A stretch of DNA of 59,691 nucleotides from Kiritimatiellales bacterium (GCA_021734595.1 JAIPIO010000002.1:1-59691), one strand, 5' to 3'; shown: positions 9,020 to 18,993, counted from the first letter of the stretch. The notes: generated by a model from the sequence alone, not told the origin. A program made the numbers and translations.

Positions 9020-9520
9020 ATGCGTACCATGAAAATAATCTGCTCATTAATACTCGTCCCGCTCATCACTGCCATTACACTTCAGGCCCGGCTGGGCGAA
9101 ACCGTTGGGCAATGCGACTCGCGCTATGGGGCAAGAGTAAAGAGCAATATCAGCACCAATGGCGTCGGTTCCATCCTCTATGCAAAAAACGACCTCACCA
9201 TCTATGTTCACTTCATCAAAGGTTCGGCCGACCTGATTCGCTACAGCAACGGGGAGTTTACCAAGCTCACCTATCCCCTCGCCGACCGGTTGGTACAAAT
9301 CAACGGCCGCACCAAGGACTGGGAACTTACCACCAAGGTTGAGATTACCGACTACGAGGAATTCACGGGCGAAAAAATAACCATCCCCGTGGATCCGATT
9401 AAATGGAAGACCACGGATGGCCGCATCGTCGCGTCTTTTTCCGTGAGCAAGGGAACGTTGGAAATTAAAACCACGAAACATGATGAGATCAACCTGGAAC
9501 ACGTCCTTCAGGGTCTCTGA
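9020..9520 (+). CDS. Hypothetical secreted protein, tandem paralog
   Basis: MRTMKIICSLILVPLITAITLQARLGETVGQCDSRYGARVKSNISTNGVGSILYAKNDLTIYVHF; starts 1 nt after the previous stop. Confidence 0.75.
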   Translation: MRTMKIICSLILVPLITAITLQARLGETVGQCDSRYGARVKSNISTNGVGSILYAKNDLTIYVHFIKGSADLIRYSNGEFTKLTYPLADRLVQINGRTKDWELTTKVEITDYEEFTGEKITIPVDPIKWKTTDGRIVASFSVSKGTLEIKTTKHDEINLEHVLQGL

Positions 9521-9647
9521 ACCAACCTTTGGAACTCCGTCGATCAACCGATTCCAACCACAGGGAAGTCCAATTGTTCCTAATCAGGGGTATTTGCTTG
9601 CACGGCCATCTGTTTTTCAGTTTCATAGGCACCCGTTTCAAAAAAAC

Positions 9648-9724
<77 letters not shown>

Positions 9725-9873
9725 CCCATCTTCCCTACTCGTGTTCCAACTGCTAGAACCTGTTTTCCAATCATTAAAAACGGTCAGTCATTCCCAAAGT
9801 TTGCTTTGTTTGCAGGATGACATTTCAAACTTTTGACCTATGATGATATCAATTCATTCGCGGAGGTTCACAA

Positions 9874-11121
9874 ATGCAGAGGGTTCAGGATAAAAAGGCC
9901 GATCAGGTAACGGTCAGGCGTTTAAACATGTCGGCCATTTTAAAACTGTTGCGCAAACGCGGCACCCTTGCGCGCGCTGACCTGGCCAAAGAACTGGGCA
10001 TGACCCGCAATACGGCCTCTAACATTGTGACCGATCTGCTGCAAACCAACCTGGTGGTTGAAACCGAATACCGGCGCGAAGGCGCCGGGCGTCCCGGCCT
10101 TTTGCTGGAACTGTCGCCAAAAGCGGGATTTGCGGTAGGTGCTGAAATCGATATCAGCCGGATTACCGTGGTGGCGGTGGACTTCCTTGGAAAAATCCTG
10201 TGGGAGGAAACGGCGCCGGTTAAGGATACACTGTCGCAGCAGGATGTGGTGGGACTGTCTGAGCAGATGGTGAAAGAGGCGCTCGACTGGGGATTGGCCG
10301 AACAACTCAAGCCGCTCGGAATCGGCCTTGGACTGGCGGGACTGGTTGACGCGGAAGCAGGCGTGTTAAAATATGCCCCTACCCTTCATTGGGAAGAAAT
10401 CCCTTTCAAGAAACTCTGGGAGGAAAAATTCGACCTTCCCATCTATCTGGACAACGAAGCCAATGCCGCGGCTGTGGGCTATTTTTCATATGCAGACCAT
10501 TATACGTCCCGCAATCTGGCTTATCTGAGCATCGGTGGCGGCATGGCTGCCGGACTGCTGCTGGACCAGCATATTTTTCGCGGCAGCAAAGGCTTTGCGG
10601 GCCAGGCCGGCCACATGAAAATACGGCCCGGTGGCGAACTATGCTCCTGTGGTGGACATGGCTGCTGGGTCACGGAAGTCGGAATACCGGCCCTGTATCG
10701 GCAACTAAAGGTGTTGATCCTGGAATCAGACGAACCGGCGCGCGAGCGCTACCGCGCACTGATTGACTCATCCACCTATAAAATCGATCTCGATGCAGCC
10801 GCCGGGCTGTTGCGTAAGAACGATGCCAAGCTTCAGGAGATTGTCGACGCCATGGCTCTAATGCTCGGTCTGGGTATTGCGAACCTGATCAACCTGTTTA
10901 ATCTCGATAAAGTTATTCTCGGCGGCGCCATGCGACCCATACTGCCGTTTATGGCGGATAAGGTACGCATCACAGCGGAAGAGCTGACTCTGCCGCAACC
11001 CTTCGCATCGGCGAGCATCAAGGTATCCGGGCGGGACGACGACGGGGTGTTTGGCGCGGCCTCGATGGTACTGGACGCCATTCACAACGACCCCATTCCT
11101 TTGGTGCGCGCATTAATCTGA
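9874..11121 (+). CDS. ROK-family transcriptional regulator / kinase
   Basis: N-terminal HTH (LARADLAKELGMTRNTASNIVTDL) plus ROK domain with CSCGGHGCWV zinc motif. Confidence 0.92.
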   Translation: MQRVQDKKADQVTVRRLNMSAILKLLRKRGTLARADLAKELGMTRNTASNIVTDLLQTNLVVETEYRREGAGRPGLLLELSPKAGFAVGAEIDISRITVVAVDFLGKILWEETAPVKDTLSQQDVVGLSEQMVKEALDWGLAEQLKPLGIGLGLAGLVDAEAGVLKYAPTLHWEEIPFKKLWEEKFDLPIYLDNEANAAAVGYFSYADHYTSRNLAYLSIGGGMAAGLLLDQHIFRGSKGFAGQAGHMKIRPGGELCSCGGHGCWVTEVGIPALYRQLKVLILESDEPARERYRALIDSSTYKIDLDAAAGLLRKNDAKLQEIVDAMALMLGLGIANLINLFNLDKVILGGAMRPILPFMADKVRITAEELTLPQPFASASIKVSGRDDDGVFGAASMVLDAIHNDPIPLVRALI

Positions 11122-11200
11122 CAAACTATTGCCATCTGGCGGTTGACAACCCCCAACCGTTTTGTTTAGGTAAGTGACAAAGTTAGATTGGAGTCACTTC

Positions 11201-12349
11201 ATGCTTAGAATTGGTGTCATCGGATTGGGGAATATCGGGAAAGTCCACGTAAACAATCTGCGCGGCGGATTGGTCGAAGGCGCGGAACTGGTTGCGGTTG
11301 CGGAGCAGGCTACAGGCGCGCTGGATGAGTTTAAAGACAGCGGAATCGCCTGTTTTACGGATGCAACCGAAATGATCCAATCCGGCTTGGTTGACGCGGC
11401 ATTGATTGCCCTCCCCACTTTCCTGCATGCGCCACTGGGCATCCAGGCATTGGAAGCCGGGTTGCACGTAATGATGGAAAAGCCCCTCGCCTGCCACAAG
11501 GCCGAAGCCGAACGGATTCTGGCCGCCCGCCAGCGCGACGACCAGGTTATTGCCCTGATGATGAACCAGCGCACCAACCCTTGCTATGCCAAGCTCAAGC
11601 AGTGGCTCGACGAAGGCGCCATCGGCACGCTCCAGCGTGTTTCGTGGATCATGACCAACTGGTTCCGTCCGGAAATCTACTTCCATTCCAGTGCATGGCG
11701 CGCCACCTGGGCGGGCGATGGCGGCGGCGTTTTAATGAACCAGTGCCCGCACAATCTCGACGTGCTACAGTGGCTGGTCGGCATGCCGGAGCGCATCCGC
11801 GGCTACTGCTCGTTCGGAAAATACCACGATCTCGACGTAGAGGATGAAGCAACCGCCTATCTGGAATATCCCAACGGCGTAACCGGACTCTTCGCCGCCA
11901 GCACGGGCGAAGCGCCCGGCGTGAACCGCCTCGAAATCATCGGCGACAAGGGCACCCTGAAAACCGACGGGAACAAAGCCATCCTGATGCGTTGCAGCGA
12001 ATCCGTCGCGGAATTCAGCAAATCCACCGATGAAATGTTCGGCATGCCTGAAATCACCGAAGAGGTTTTTGAACCAACTGAAGCCGTTAACCAGCATGCC
12101 ATCATCCTCACAAACTTCTCCAAGGCCATCAACGAAGGTGAAACATTGATCACCCCCGCCGAGGAAGGTATCAAATCGCTGGAGCTGGCCGGAGCCATGA
12201 TCTACTCGACGTGGACGGACTCCACCGTGGAGCTACCGCTCGACAGCGCGGCCTATGAAGCCCGCATCAAACAGGCCGCGGCGGAATCAACCCCGCGCAC
12301 CAACTTGAAAACCGCCGCAAAAGTGGATATGTCGAAATCGTACCGTTAA
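11201..12349 (+). CDS. Gfo/Idh/MocA-family oxidoreductase
   Basis: MLRIGVIGLGNIGKVHVNNL...EAGLHVMMEKPLACHKAEAERIL; RBS ggag. Confidence 0.93.
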   Translation: MLRIGVIGLGNIGKVHVNNLRGGLVEGAELVAVAEQATGALDEFKDSGIACFTDATEMIQSGLVDAALIALPTFLHAPLGIQALEAGLHVMMEKPLACHKAEAERILAARQRDDQVIALMMNQRTNPCYAKLKQWLDEGAIGTLQRVSWIMTNWFRPEIYFHSSAWRATWAGDGGGVLMNQCPHNLDVLQWLVGMPERIRGYCSFGKYHDLDVEDEATAYLEYPNGVTGLFAASTGEAPGVNRLEIIGDKGTLKTDGNKAILMRCSESVAEFSKSTDEMFGMPEITEEVFEPTEAVNQHAIILTNFSKAINEGETLITPAEEGIKSLELAGAMIYSTWTDSTVELPLDSAAYEARIKQAAAESTPRTNLKTAAKVDMSKSYR

Positions 12350-12369
12350 TCAAAAAAGGGGAATAAACC

Positions 12370-13821
12370 ATGAGCGAAGAACACACGCAAAAAGGTCTAC
12401 CGATGACCGCGAAGTGGGATCCTAAAGCGTTGGCAAAAGAGGTTGCCGAGCTGGATGCGCTGGAAACCGCACCGTTGGGAACAAAAGTCAAAGGATATTT
12501 GAAACGCACGGGACCTGGCCTACTTCAAAGCGCGATGACGCTTGGCGCGGGTAGCGCGGCCGCATCCATTGTTGCGGGCGCGTACTACGGCTACTCCCTG
12601 CTGTGGGTTCAACCGCTGGCCATGTTCCTCGGCATCATGATGCTCGGCGCACTGGGCAAAGTGGTGCTTACTTCCGGCGAACGCCCCTACAAAGCCTTCG
12701 GACGCGAAATCAACAAGCCGCTCATTTTTCTGTGGGCTTTCGGAACCGTTATGGCATCCGTTATTTGGCATTTCCCGCAATACGGTCTGGCGGCCGGCGC
12801 CGCACGCGATCTGGCCATCCAGATGGGCGGCGTGGTGGAAAAGGCTGAAGGCGGATTTACCGGCATCGGCCTTGCCACCAGCTGGGGTATTGGCCTGCTG
12901 ATTCTCGGCATCAATGTCTGCACCACATGGAACTATGGGAAGGACGCAAAAGGAATCAAGGTCTATGAATGGTTCTTGCGCACCACGATCGCCATCGTGG
13001 TCATCATGTTCGGCGCCGTGGTGGTCAAAACCGGCATCAAAATGGATATTCTCAAGGAATGCAACTTTGGCTTTGGGCTGCCAACCACCACCAAAGGCGT
13101 AACCACCGTGCTTGGCGCCATTGGCGCGGCGGTCGGCATCAACATGACCTTCCTCTACCCCTACAGCCTGCTGGCAAAAGGTTGGGGGAAATCGCACCGC
13201 AAACTGATGCGCTGGGATCTGGCACTCTCCATGTTCCTCCCCTTCATCGTGGTTACATCGCTCATCATCATTGCAATGGCCAACACCGTCTATCCACTGG
13301 ATCCGACCACCCCGCTCAAGCCGCTCGATGCCGCGCAGGCGTTGGTCCAAACGATGGGGCCGATTGGCCGGGTGATTTTCGACCTCGGATTCATTGCCAT
13401 GACCTGCGGCGCGATCAGTACGCACATGGTGGTCTGTGGATTCACCATCTGTGAAATGTTTGGCCTTGAATACACCACCAAGCGTTTCCGTATGTTTGCC
13501 CTCGTTCCCGCCATCGGCATTCTGGGCGTCATCACCAACACGCCCATGTGGATGCCCGTTGCCGCATCGGCTGTCTGCCTGACCATGCTGCCGATTGCCT
13601 ACGTCATCTTCTTCATCATGAACAACAAGCGCAGCTATATCGGCGACGCCGTCGGCTCCGGATGGAAGCATGCCGTTGTTAACATCATCCTGCTGGTCGC
13701 CATCGCCATGGCCACCATCGGTGCAGCGATTAAGATCAAGGGCGGCGTGATCGACAAGATCCGCAACGCGGTTGCCAAGCCCGCCGTCGAACAACCTGCC
13801 GAACCCGCAGCGAAACAATAA
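12370..13821 (+). CDS. Nramp-fold transporter lacking canonical metal-binding motifs
   Basis: LKRTGPGLLQSAMTLGAGSAAASIVAGAYYGYSLLWVQPLAMFLGIMM...GAAVGINMTFLYPYSLLAKGW; aligns with Nramp TM1/TM6. Confidence 0.8.
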   Translation: MSEEHTQKGLPMTAKWDPKALAKEVAELDALETAPLGTKVKGYLKRTGPGLLQSAMTLGAGSAAASIVAGAYYGYSLLWVQPLAMFLGIMMLGALGKVVLTSGERPYKAFGREINKPLIFLWAFGTVMASVIWHFPQYGLAAGAARDLAIQMGGVVEKAEGGFTGIGLATSWGIGLLILGINVCTTWNYGKDAKGIKVYEWFLRTTIAIVVIMFGAVVVKTGIKMDILKECNFGFGLPTTTKGVTTVLGAIGAAVGINMTFLYPYSLLAKGWGKSHRKLMRWDLALSMFLPFIVVTSLIIIAMANTVYPLDPTTPLKPLDAAQALVQTMGPIGRVIFDLGFIAMTCGAISTHMVVCGFTICEMFGLEYTTKRFRMFALVPAIGILGVITNTPMWMPVAASAVCLTMLPIAYVIFFIMNNKRSYIGDAVGSGWKHAVVNIILLVAIAMATIGAAIKIKGGVIDKIRNAVAKPAVEQPAEPAAKQ

Positions 13822-13831
13822 AGGGATATCA

Positions 13832-14911
13832 ATGGCTGACACAAACATTGCCAGCGGTGCGACTTATGCGCCGACCGCAAAAGCCGAAAAAGTCGTGGAG
13901 CCCGGCGAATTCAATTTCGCCGCCGCGTTCCTCGACCACGGCCACATCTACGGACAGGTGAATGGACTGCGAGACGCGGGCGGCACCCTGAAATGGGTCT
14001 ATGATCCCGATCCCGCAAAAGTAACCGCCTTTCTCGAGAAGAATCCCGAAGCGCAGGTGGCCGATTCGTATTTCCAGCTATTGGAAGATCCCGCCATCCA
14101 GCTGGTGGCGGCGGCAGCGGTACCATCGGAACGCGCCGGGGTTGGTTTCCAGGCATTGGAAGCCGGCAAGGACTACTTTACCGACAAGTCGCCCTTCACC
14201 ACCCTGGAGCAGTTGGCAACCGCCCGCACCAAGGTGGCCGAAACCGGCCGCCGGTACATGGTCTACTTCAGCGAGCGACTCCACAACGAAGGCGCCATGA
14301 AGGCCGGTGCGCTGATTGCCAACGGCGCGGTCGGTCGCGTTCTACAGGTTGTCAACCTTGCCCCGCACCGTCTCAGCAAAGGCATCCGGCCCGACTGGTT
14401 TTTCCAGAAGGAAAAGTACGGCGGCATCATCACCGACATCGGATCGCACCAGTTTGAGCAGTTCCTGTCCTACACCGGGGCAAAGGACGCCACCGTCAAC
14501 TTTGCACGCGTGGCCAACTTCAACAATCCCGACACGCCCGGACTCGAGGACTTTGGCGAGGCGTCGCTGACGGCCGATAACGGCGCATCGTTCTACTGCC
14601 GCATGGACTGGTTCACTCCCGACGGCTCGCCCGTCTGGGGCGATGGCCGCACCTTTGTGGTTGGAACGGAAGGTTCCATCGAGGTTCGTAAATACATGGA
14701 CCTCGCCCGCAAGGCGCTCGACAGTGTGGTATTCCTTGTCAACGGCGAAAAGGAACAGGAGTTCCAATGTCAGGGAAACACCGGCTTCCCGTTCTTCGGC
14801 GAGCTGATTCTCGACTGCCTCAACCGCACCGAAAACGCCATGACCCAGGAGCACGCCTTCAAGGCCGCCGAGCTGTCGATGAAAGCCCAACTCCTCGCAG
14901 AAACACAGTAG
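13832..14911 (+). CDS. Gfo/Idh/MocA-family oxidoreductase
   Basis: NFAAAFLDHGHIYGQVNGLRDAGGTLKWVYDPDPAKV...EAGKDYFTDKSPFTTLEQLATAR. Confidence 0.88.
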   Translation: MADTNIASGATYAPTAKAEKVVEPGEFNFAAAFLDHGHIYGQVNGLRDAGGTLKWVYDPDPAKVTAFLEKNPEAQVADSYFQLLEDPAIQLVAAAAVPSERAGVGFQALEAGKDYFTDKSPFTTLEQLATARTKVAETGRRYMVYFSERLHNEGAMKAGALIANGAVGRVLQVVNLAPHRLSKGIRPDWFFQKEKYGGIITDIGSHQFEQFLSYTGAKDATVNFARVANFNNPDTPGLEDFGEASLTADNGASFYCRMDWFTPDGSPVWGDGRTFVVGTEGSIEVRKYMDLARKALDSVVFLVNGEKEQEFQCQGNTGFPFFGELILDCLNRTENAMTQEHAFKAAELSMKAQLLAETQ

Positions 14912-14938
14912 CCTTCTGTTGTCATCAACAACCATTTT

Positions 14939-14971
14939 CAACAAACCCGTATATCTCACACGGGTTTGTTG
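14939..14971 (+). terminator. Hairpin terminator after the oxidoreductase operon
   Basis: CAACAAACCCGT-ATATCTCAC-ACGGGTTTGTTG; only a weak T-rich tail. Confidence 0.6.
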
Positions 14972-15050
14972 ACTTTCAGGCCTTTTTGTTTAAAATGGAA
15001 TACCTCGAAGGGGATGTGGTTTAGCAAAAAACAAATGATAGGAGGGTTGT

Positions 15051-16247
15051 ATGCAAGCGCAACGTCTAAGTCTTCTGGTACTGTTGCTGTCCATTGTGGC
15101 CGTTTCCTGCACCAGACAGGAGGATGCACAGCAGTCCAAGGGTGGACCAATGATCCGGCAGTCCGGCTACACCATACCAACCGAGCCCCCGCTGGGGCTT
15201 CCACCCATACCCTATCCGGCGGACAATCCGCAAACACTCGAAAAAATCGCCCTGGGAGAAAAACTGTTTCACGACAAGCGCTTCAGTACCACCCACGAGG
15301 TCAGCTGCGCCGCCTGCCACGATGCCGCAAAGGCGTTCACCGACGGGCCGCTGAAAACCTCCGAGGGGATCAACAAGCTCACCGGGACACGCAATGCGCC
15401 AACGGTAGTGAACGCGGTCTATTTCAGAACCCAGTTTTGGGATGGACGCTCGCCGTCGCTGGAAGACCAGTCGCTGCACCCGCCCGTAAATCCGGTGGAG
15501 ATGGGATTGAAGGACCACGAGCCGATTCTGAAAATCGTCCGTACCGACCCGGAATATGTCGCGGCCTTTAAGGCGGTGTTTGAAAAGAGTGGCACCGCCA
15601 TCACCATGGACGAAGTCACCAAGGCCATTGGCTCCTTCGAGCGTACTATTGTTTCGGGCAATTCGGCGTTCGACCGCTACAACTATGGCGGGGAAAAAGA
15701 TGCGCTGACGCCGGCACAGAAACGCGGTTTGGAACTGTTCACCAACAAAGGCCGCTGTGTTTCATGCCATCTGATTGAACAGACCCAAGCGCTGTTCACG
15801 GATAACCGGTTCCACAACATCGGTGTCGGTATCAATAACATCCAAGGTGATGTTCCTGAACTGGCCGGAGCGTTCCTGGAAGCCAAGGCCACGCTGGCGG
15901 AGGTGGATATAAAAGTACTCACCGACAAGCGCACTTCCGAACTCGGGCGGTTCGTGGTTGCCAAGGACTTTGATGGTCTCGGTGCATTCAAGACCCCCAC
16001 ACTGCGCAACGTTGCGGCCACAGGGCCGTACATGCACGACGGCAGTGTGCGAACACTGCTCGACGTTGTGATCCATTACGACAATGGCGGGGTAACGAAG
16101 AAAGACGATCCCGTCAATGACTTCCTCAGCGGCGGCATCCGTCCGCTGAACCTGACAGAACAGGAGCGGAACGACTTGGTCGCGTTTATGGAAGCCCTGA
16201 CGAGTCCCGAATACCTGTCGGCAGTAAACAAAAAAAACATTAGATAA
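15051..16247 (+). CDS. Di-heme cytochrome c peroxidase / MauG-family lipoprotein
   Basis: CAACH and CVSCH heme motifs; GEKLFHDKRFSTTHEVSCAACHDAAKAFTDG; FKTPTLRNVAATGPYMHDG. Confidence 0.93.
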   Translation: MQAQRLSLLVLLLSIVAVSCTRQEDAQQSKGGPMIRQSGYTIPTEPPLGLPPIPYPADNPQTLEKIALGEKLFHDKRFSTTHEVSCAACHDAAKAFTDGPLKTSEGINKLTGTRNAPTVVNAVYFRTQFWDGRSPSLEDQSLHPPVNPVEMGLKDHEPILKIVRTDPEYVAAFKAVFEKSGTAITMDEVTKAIGSFERTIVSGNSAFDRYNYGGEKDALTPAQKRGLELFTNKGRCVSCHLIEQTQALFTDNRFHNIGVGINNIQGDVPELAGAFLEAKATLAEVDIKVLTDKRTSELGRFVVAKDFDGLGAFKTPTLRNVAATGPYMHDGSVRTLLDVVIHYDNGGVTKKDDPVNDFLSGGIRPLNLTEQERNDLVAFMEALTSPEYLSAVNKKNIR

Positions 16248-16260
16248 AGGAGCGGAACCC

Positions 16261-17325
16261 ATGAAAATGAACCTTTCAAATCGTCGCGGTTTCATGAAAA
16301 CGGCCGCCATCGGCACACTGCCGCTCAGCATGGTTGAGCTTACGTTTGCCGATCCGCAGCAGAACTTTTCTTTTGCCCACATCTCCGATTCGCACATCCA
16401 GCAGATCAAGGGCACGAAATTCGTGAACAACTGGGATCGCGGCTTGATCCGGGCCGTCGCGGAAACCAACCTGCTGAATCCAAAGCCGGACTTCGTCGTG
16501 TTTGGCGGCGACCTTGCGCAGCTCGGGAAAAAGGAGGAATTGGACCACGGGGCTGAAATGCTTGCCAAGCTGAATTACAAGACCTACTGCGTGCTGGGCG
16601 AGCACGATTACTACCTCGATCTCGGCGCCTACTGGTCGGAGTTATATGGACCCCACTACTATAGCTGGGATCACAAGGGGGTTCATTTCATCACGCTCAA
16701 CAGCATCCTTACCTACGACAAATGGACGTTTGAGCGATGGCCGTCCGATATGCAGCGCATGCTCGAAATGGCCGGACTCGACAATCCAAACGGGTCGCCG
16801 TTCATGGTGGGTGAAAAGCAGCGGGCGTGGCTCGCGAAGGATCTCGCGGGAGTTGATAAAAACACGCCGGTCGTTCTCTTTTCCCACTCGCCGATCCAGA
16901 AGATCTACAAGGGCTGGAACTTCTGGACCGAGGATGCAGAGGAGGTGCAGGCATTGCTGAAACCGTTCGCCAATGCGTCGGTTATCTACGGTCATGTTCA
17001 CCAGATCCAGTATAACCAGATCGACAACATCAGTTTCAACGCGGTGATGGCAACCGCATGGCCGTGGCCCTACCCTGCCAGCTATGCACAGGCCAAAAGC
17101 TTCATGCCCAAATTAACGGTGCCGATGAACCGGGCCAATCCGTTCTTCGAACGCGATGCAACCGGCTGGCAGCTGATCGACATGGACAACGGGCGGGCGG
17201 CGCTGGACTACAACCTGTACGACAACACCAACCGGACAGTGGCGTACAATCCAAAAACACGGCAACCCGAAGACCGGATGTTCCAAAGCCCGCAAAACCG
17301 GGTTTCCCCTCAAACGCACTTTTAA
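16261..17325 (+). CDS. Secreted calcineurin-like metallophosphoesterase
   Basis: FAHISDSHIQ...FVVFGGDLAQLG...YCVLGEHDYY...VLFSHSP...VIYGHVHQIQ. Confidence 0.9.
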   Translation: MKMNLSNRRGFMKTAAIGTLPLSMVELTFADPQQNFSFAHISDSHIQQIKGTKFVNNWDRGLIRAVAETNLLNPKPDFVVFGGDLAQLGKKEELDHGAEMLAKLNYKTYCVLGEHDYYLDLGAYWSELYGPHYYSWDHKGVHFITLNSILTYDKWTFERWPSDMQRMLEMAGLDNPNGSPFMVGEKQRAWLAKDLAGVDKNTPVVLFSHSPIQKIYKGWNFWTEDAEEVQALLKPFANASVIYGHVHQIQYNQIDNISFNAVMATAWPWPYPASYAQAKSFMPKLTVPMNRANPFFERDATGWQLIDMDNGRAALDYNLYDNTNRTVAYNPKTRQPEDRMFQSPQNRVSPQTHF

Positions 17326-17342
17326 ATGAAAGGAGAATTGCA

Positions 17343-17765
17343 ATGAAACCGAAAATTTATGGAACCGTAGTGACTCTGTTCATTCTGGGATTGTTTGGTG
17401 TTTATATGCTTGTGCCCACGCTCTCGGCTGATGAATTCACCGAGAAGGATGTCGCGCGCTGGACAGAGGAGTTTATGAGCGTGGTCGACAAAGGGCGCGT
17501 GCTATGGGGTAGCGGCGAGCTGGGCAAGAATGGCGTCGCCTGCGGTCAGTGCCATCCCAACGCGGCCAACACGCACCCGGAAACCTATCCGAAATTCCAG
17601 CAGCAGCTCGGACGTGTTGTGGGTTTCCGCGACATGGTCAACTGGTGCCTTCAGCATCCCCTGGAAGGCGATGCCCTGGACATCAACGGCCCCGAGATGG
17701 TCGCTCTGGAAGCCTACGCCACCTATGAACGGCGCGGCGTGGCGCTCGCTCCCGGAAAACATTGA
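17343..17765 (+). CDS. Small secreted mono-heme c-type cytochrome
   Basis: MKPKIYGTVVTLFILGLFGVYMLVPTLSA signal; CGQCH. Confidence 0.85.
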   Translation: MKPKIYGTVVTLFILGLFGVYMLVPTLSADEFTEKDVARWTEEFMSVVDKGRVLWGSGELGKNGVACGQCHPNAANTHPETYPKFQQQLGRVVGFRDMVNWCLQHPLEGDALDINGPEMVALEAYATYERRGVALAPGKH

Positions 17766-17786
17766 TTGGCAATATTAAACATTTAC

Positions 17787-17819
17787 TTCCAAGGTCTGGA
17801 AAAATAATTCCAGACCTTG
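17787..17819. terminator. Bidirectional hairpin containing TTCCAAGGTCTGGAA between convergent genes
   Basis: CAAGGTCTGGAA-AAATAA-TTCCAGACCTTG. Confidence 0.55.
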
Positions 17820-17835
17820 TAAATTTCGTGGATGG

Positions 17836-18993
17836 TTAGCCTAGTTCCTCTTCGTCGTCGTAGGGCGTTATCCGGCGTCCCGCGAACGACAGCAGCTTGC
17901 CCGCAATCAGCCCTGTGGCAATCGCAATCACGATGGTGATTCCAATGCCGCTAAGTTGCGCCGCGGCGTCAATGCCCTTGACCACAAACAGCGCGACCAG
18001 GCCACCAAACAGGCCGGGCAACCCATGGAGGTGCAACACACCGCAGGTGTCCGTCTTCTTGATCAGGTTCTGCAGCTTGTCCTGAATCACGGCAAAGCCG
18101 AAAGTGGAAATTGAACCCGCACCGATTCCGATTGCAAATGCGATAGCCGGAATGGTGCGGTCGCAGGTGGAGCCAATCGCCACCCCGCCAGCCAGCGTTG
18201 CGTTGGCGATGTCCGCCACGGAAACCTTCCTGCGAAGAACCAGCGAAACAAAGTAGGTGGCGAGGGTTGAGCCGCACAGGGCAAGGATCACATTCACAAC
18301 CGTGGCGAGGATGGCGGACGGTTCCACCAAAGCCGCGCAAAAACTCGGCCAGAAAACCCACAGCACCATGCTGCCGAGCAGCGAAAACCGGTCGCTGGTC
18401 GCGTCGGCTTCAATGGGGGTCTCGAATTCCTTTTTGGTTGTAAGGGCAAAAATGGCACCCAGTCCAAAGAGTGCGCCAAACGAGTGGATCACGATGGACC
18501 CGCCGGTATCGACAAATGCGCCGTGCTTGATCAATCCCAGCCCGCCTTCGAGCAGAATCCATTCGTTGAGCGAGTAGCACGGGACAAACAGAATTGCCAA
18601 CAGCATGTACTGGAAAAGTTTAAGACGCCCAAGCACTGCACCGGCACAGATCAGCAGACCCGCCGCGCTGAATTCGGCAAGAATCAACCGGTCGATATCG
18701 AGTTCAACGCCCCCCATGATTCCCAGCGAATCTTTCAGGAAATATAGCGGAATCGCAACACTCACCAGCAGGTAGGTGGCCGTCACCGCTGTACGTCCGT
18801 ATTTCTTTACGAACACCATCAGGAAGCCGAAACCGACCAGCAACATCGCCATCACATGGATCGCCCGGAAATATTTCTGAACATTGACCACATCCGCCAG
18901 ACTCGCGCCTACGGAGGCTTCTGACACGTGCGCCAAAGCGGTCATCGAGAGAAAGGCCATGGCCATTAAAGGGAATAGTTTATTTCGCGGCAT
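17836..18993 (-). CDS. Rh-type (Rhesus glycoprotein-like) ammonium transporter
   Basis: GFGFLMVFVKKYG, IVIHSFGALFGLG, VFWPSFCAAL, NATLAGGVAIG, DTCGVLHLHGLPGLFGG; matches Rh50 rather than AmtB signatures. Confidence 0.82.
   Translation of the reverse strand: MPRNKLFPLMAMAFLSMTALAHVSEASVGASLADVVNVQKYFRAIHVMAMLLVGFGFLMVFVKKYGRTAVTATYLLVSVAIPLYFLKDSLGIMGGVELDIDRLILAEFSAAGLLICAGAVLGRLKLFQYMLLAILFVPCYSLNEWILLEGGLGLIKHGAFVDTGGSIVIHSFGALFGLGAIFALTTKKEFETPIEADATSDRFSLLGSMVLWVFWPSFCAALVEPSAILATVVNVILALCGSTLATYFVSLVLRRKVSVADIANATLAGGVAIGSTCDRTIPAIAFAIGIGAGSISTFGFAVIQDKLQNLIKKTDTCGVLHLHGLPGLFGGLVALFVVKGIDAAAQLSGIGITIVIAIATGLIAGKLLSFAGRRITPYDDEEELG

Noticed and set aside
12520-13848. 442-aa minus ORF opposite the Nramp-like gene
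   Set aside because: His/Asp-rich composition typical of the antisense frame of a membrane protein; not a gene.
18000-18060. Possible loss of the second pore histidine in the Rh-like transporter (CGVLHLHG instead of CGxNNLHG)
   Set aside because: Re-alignment places the pore histidine at LHG, which is present; the extra His is one helix position away and not diagnostic.
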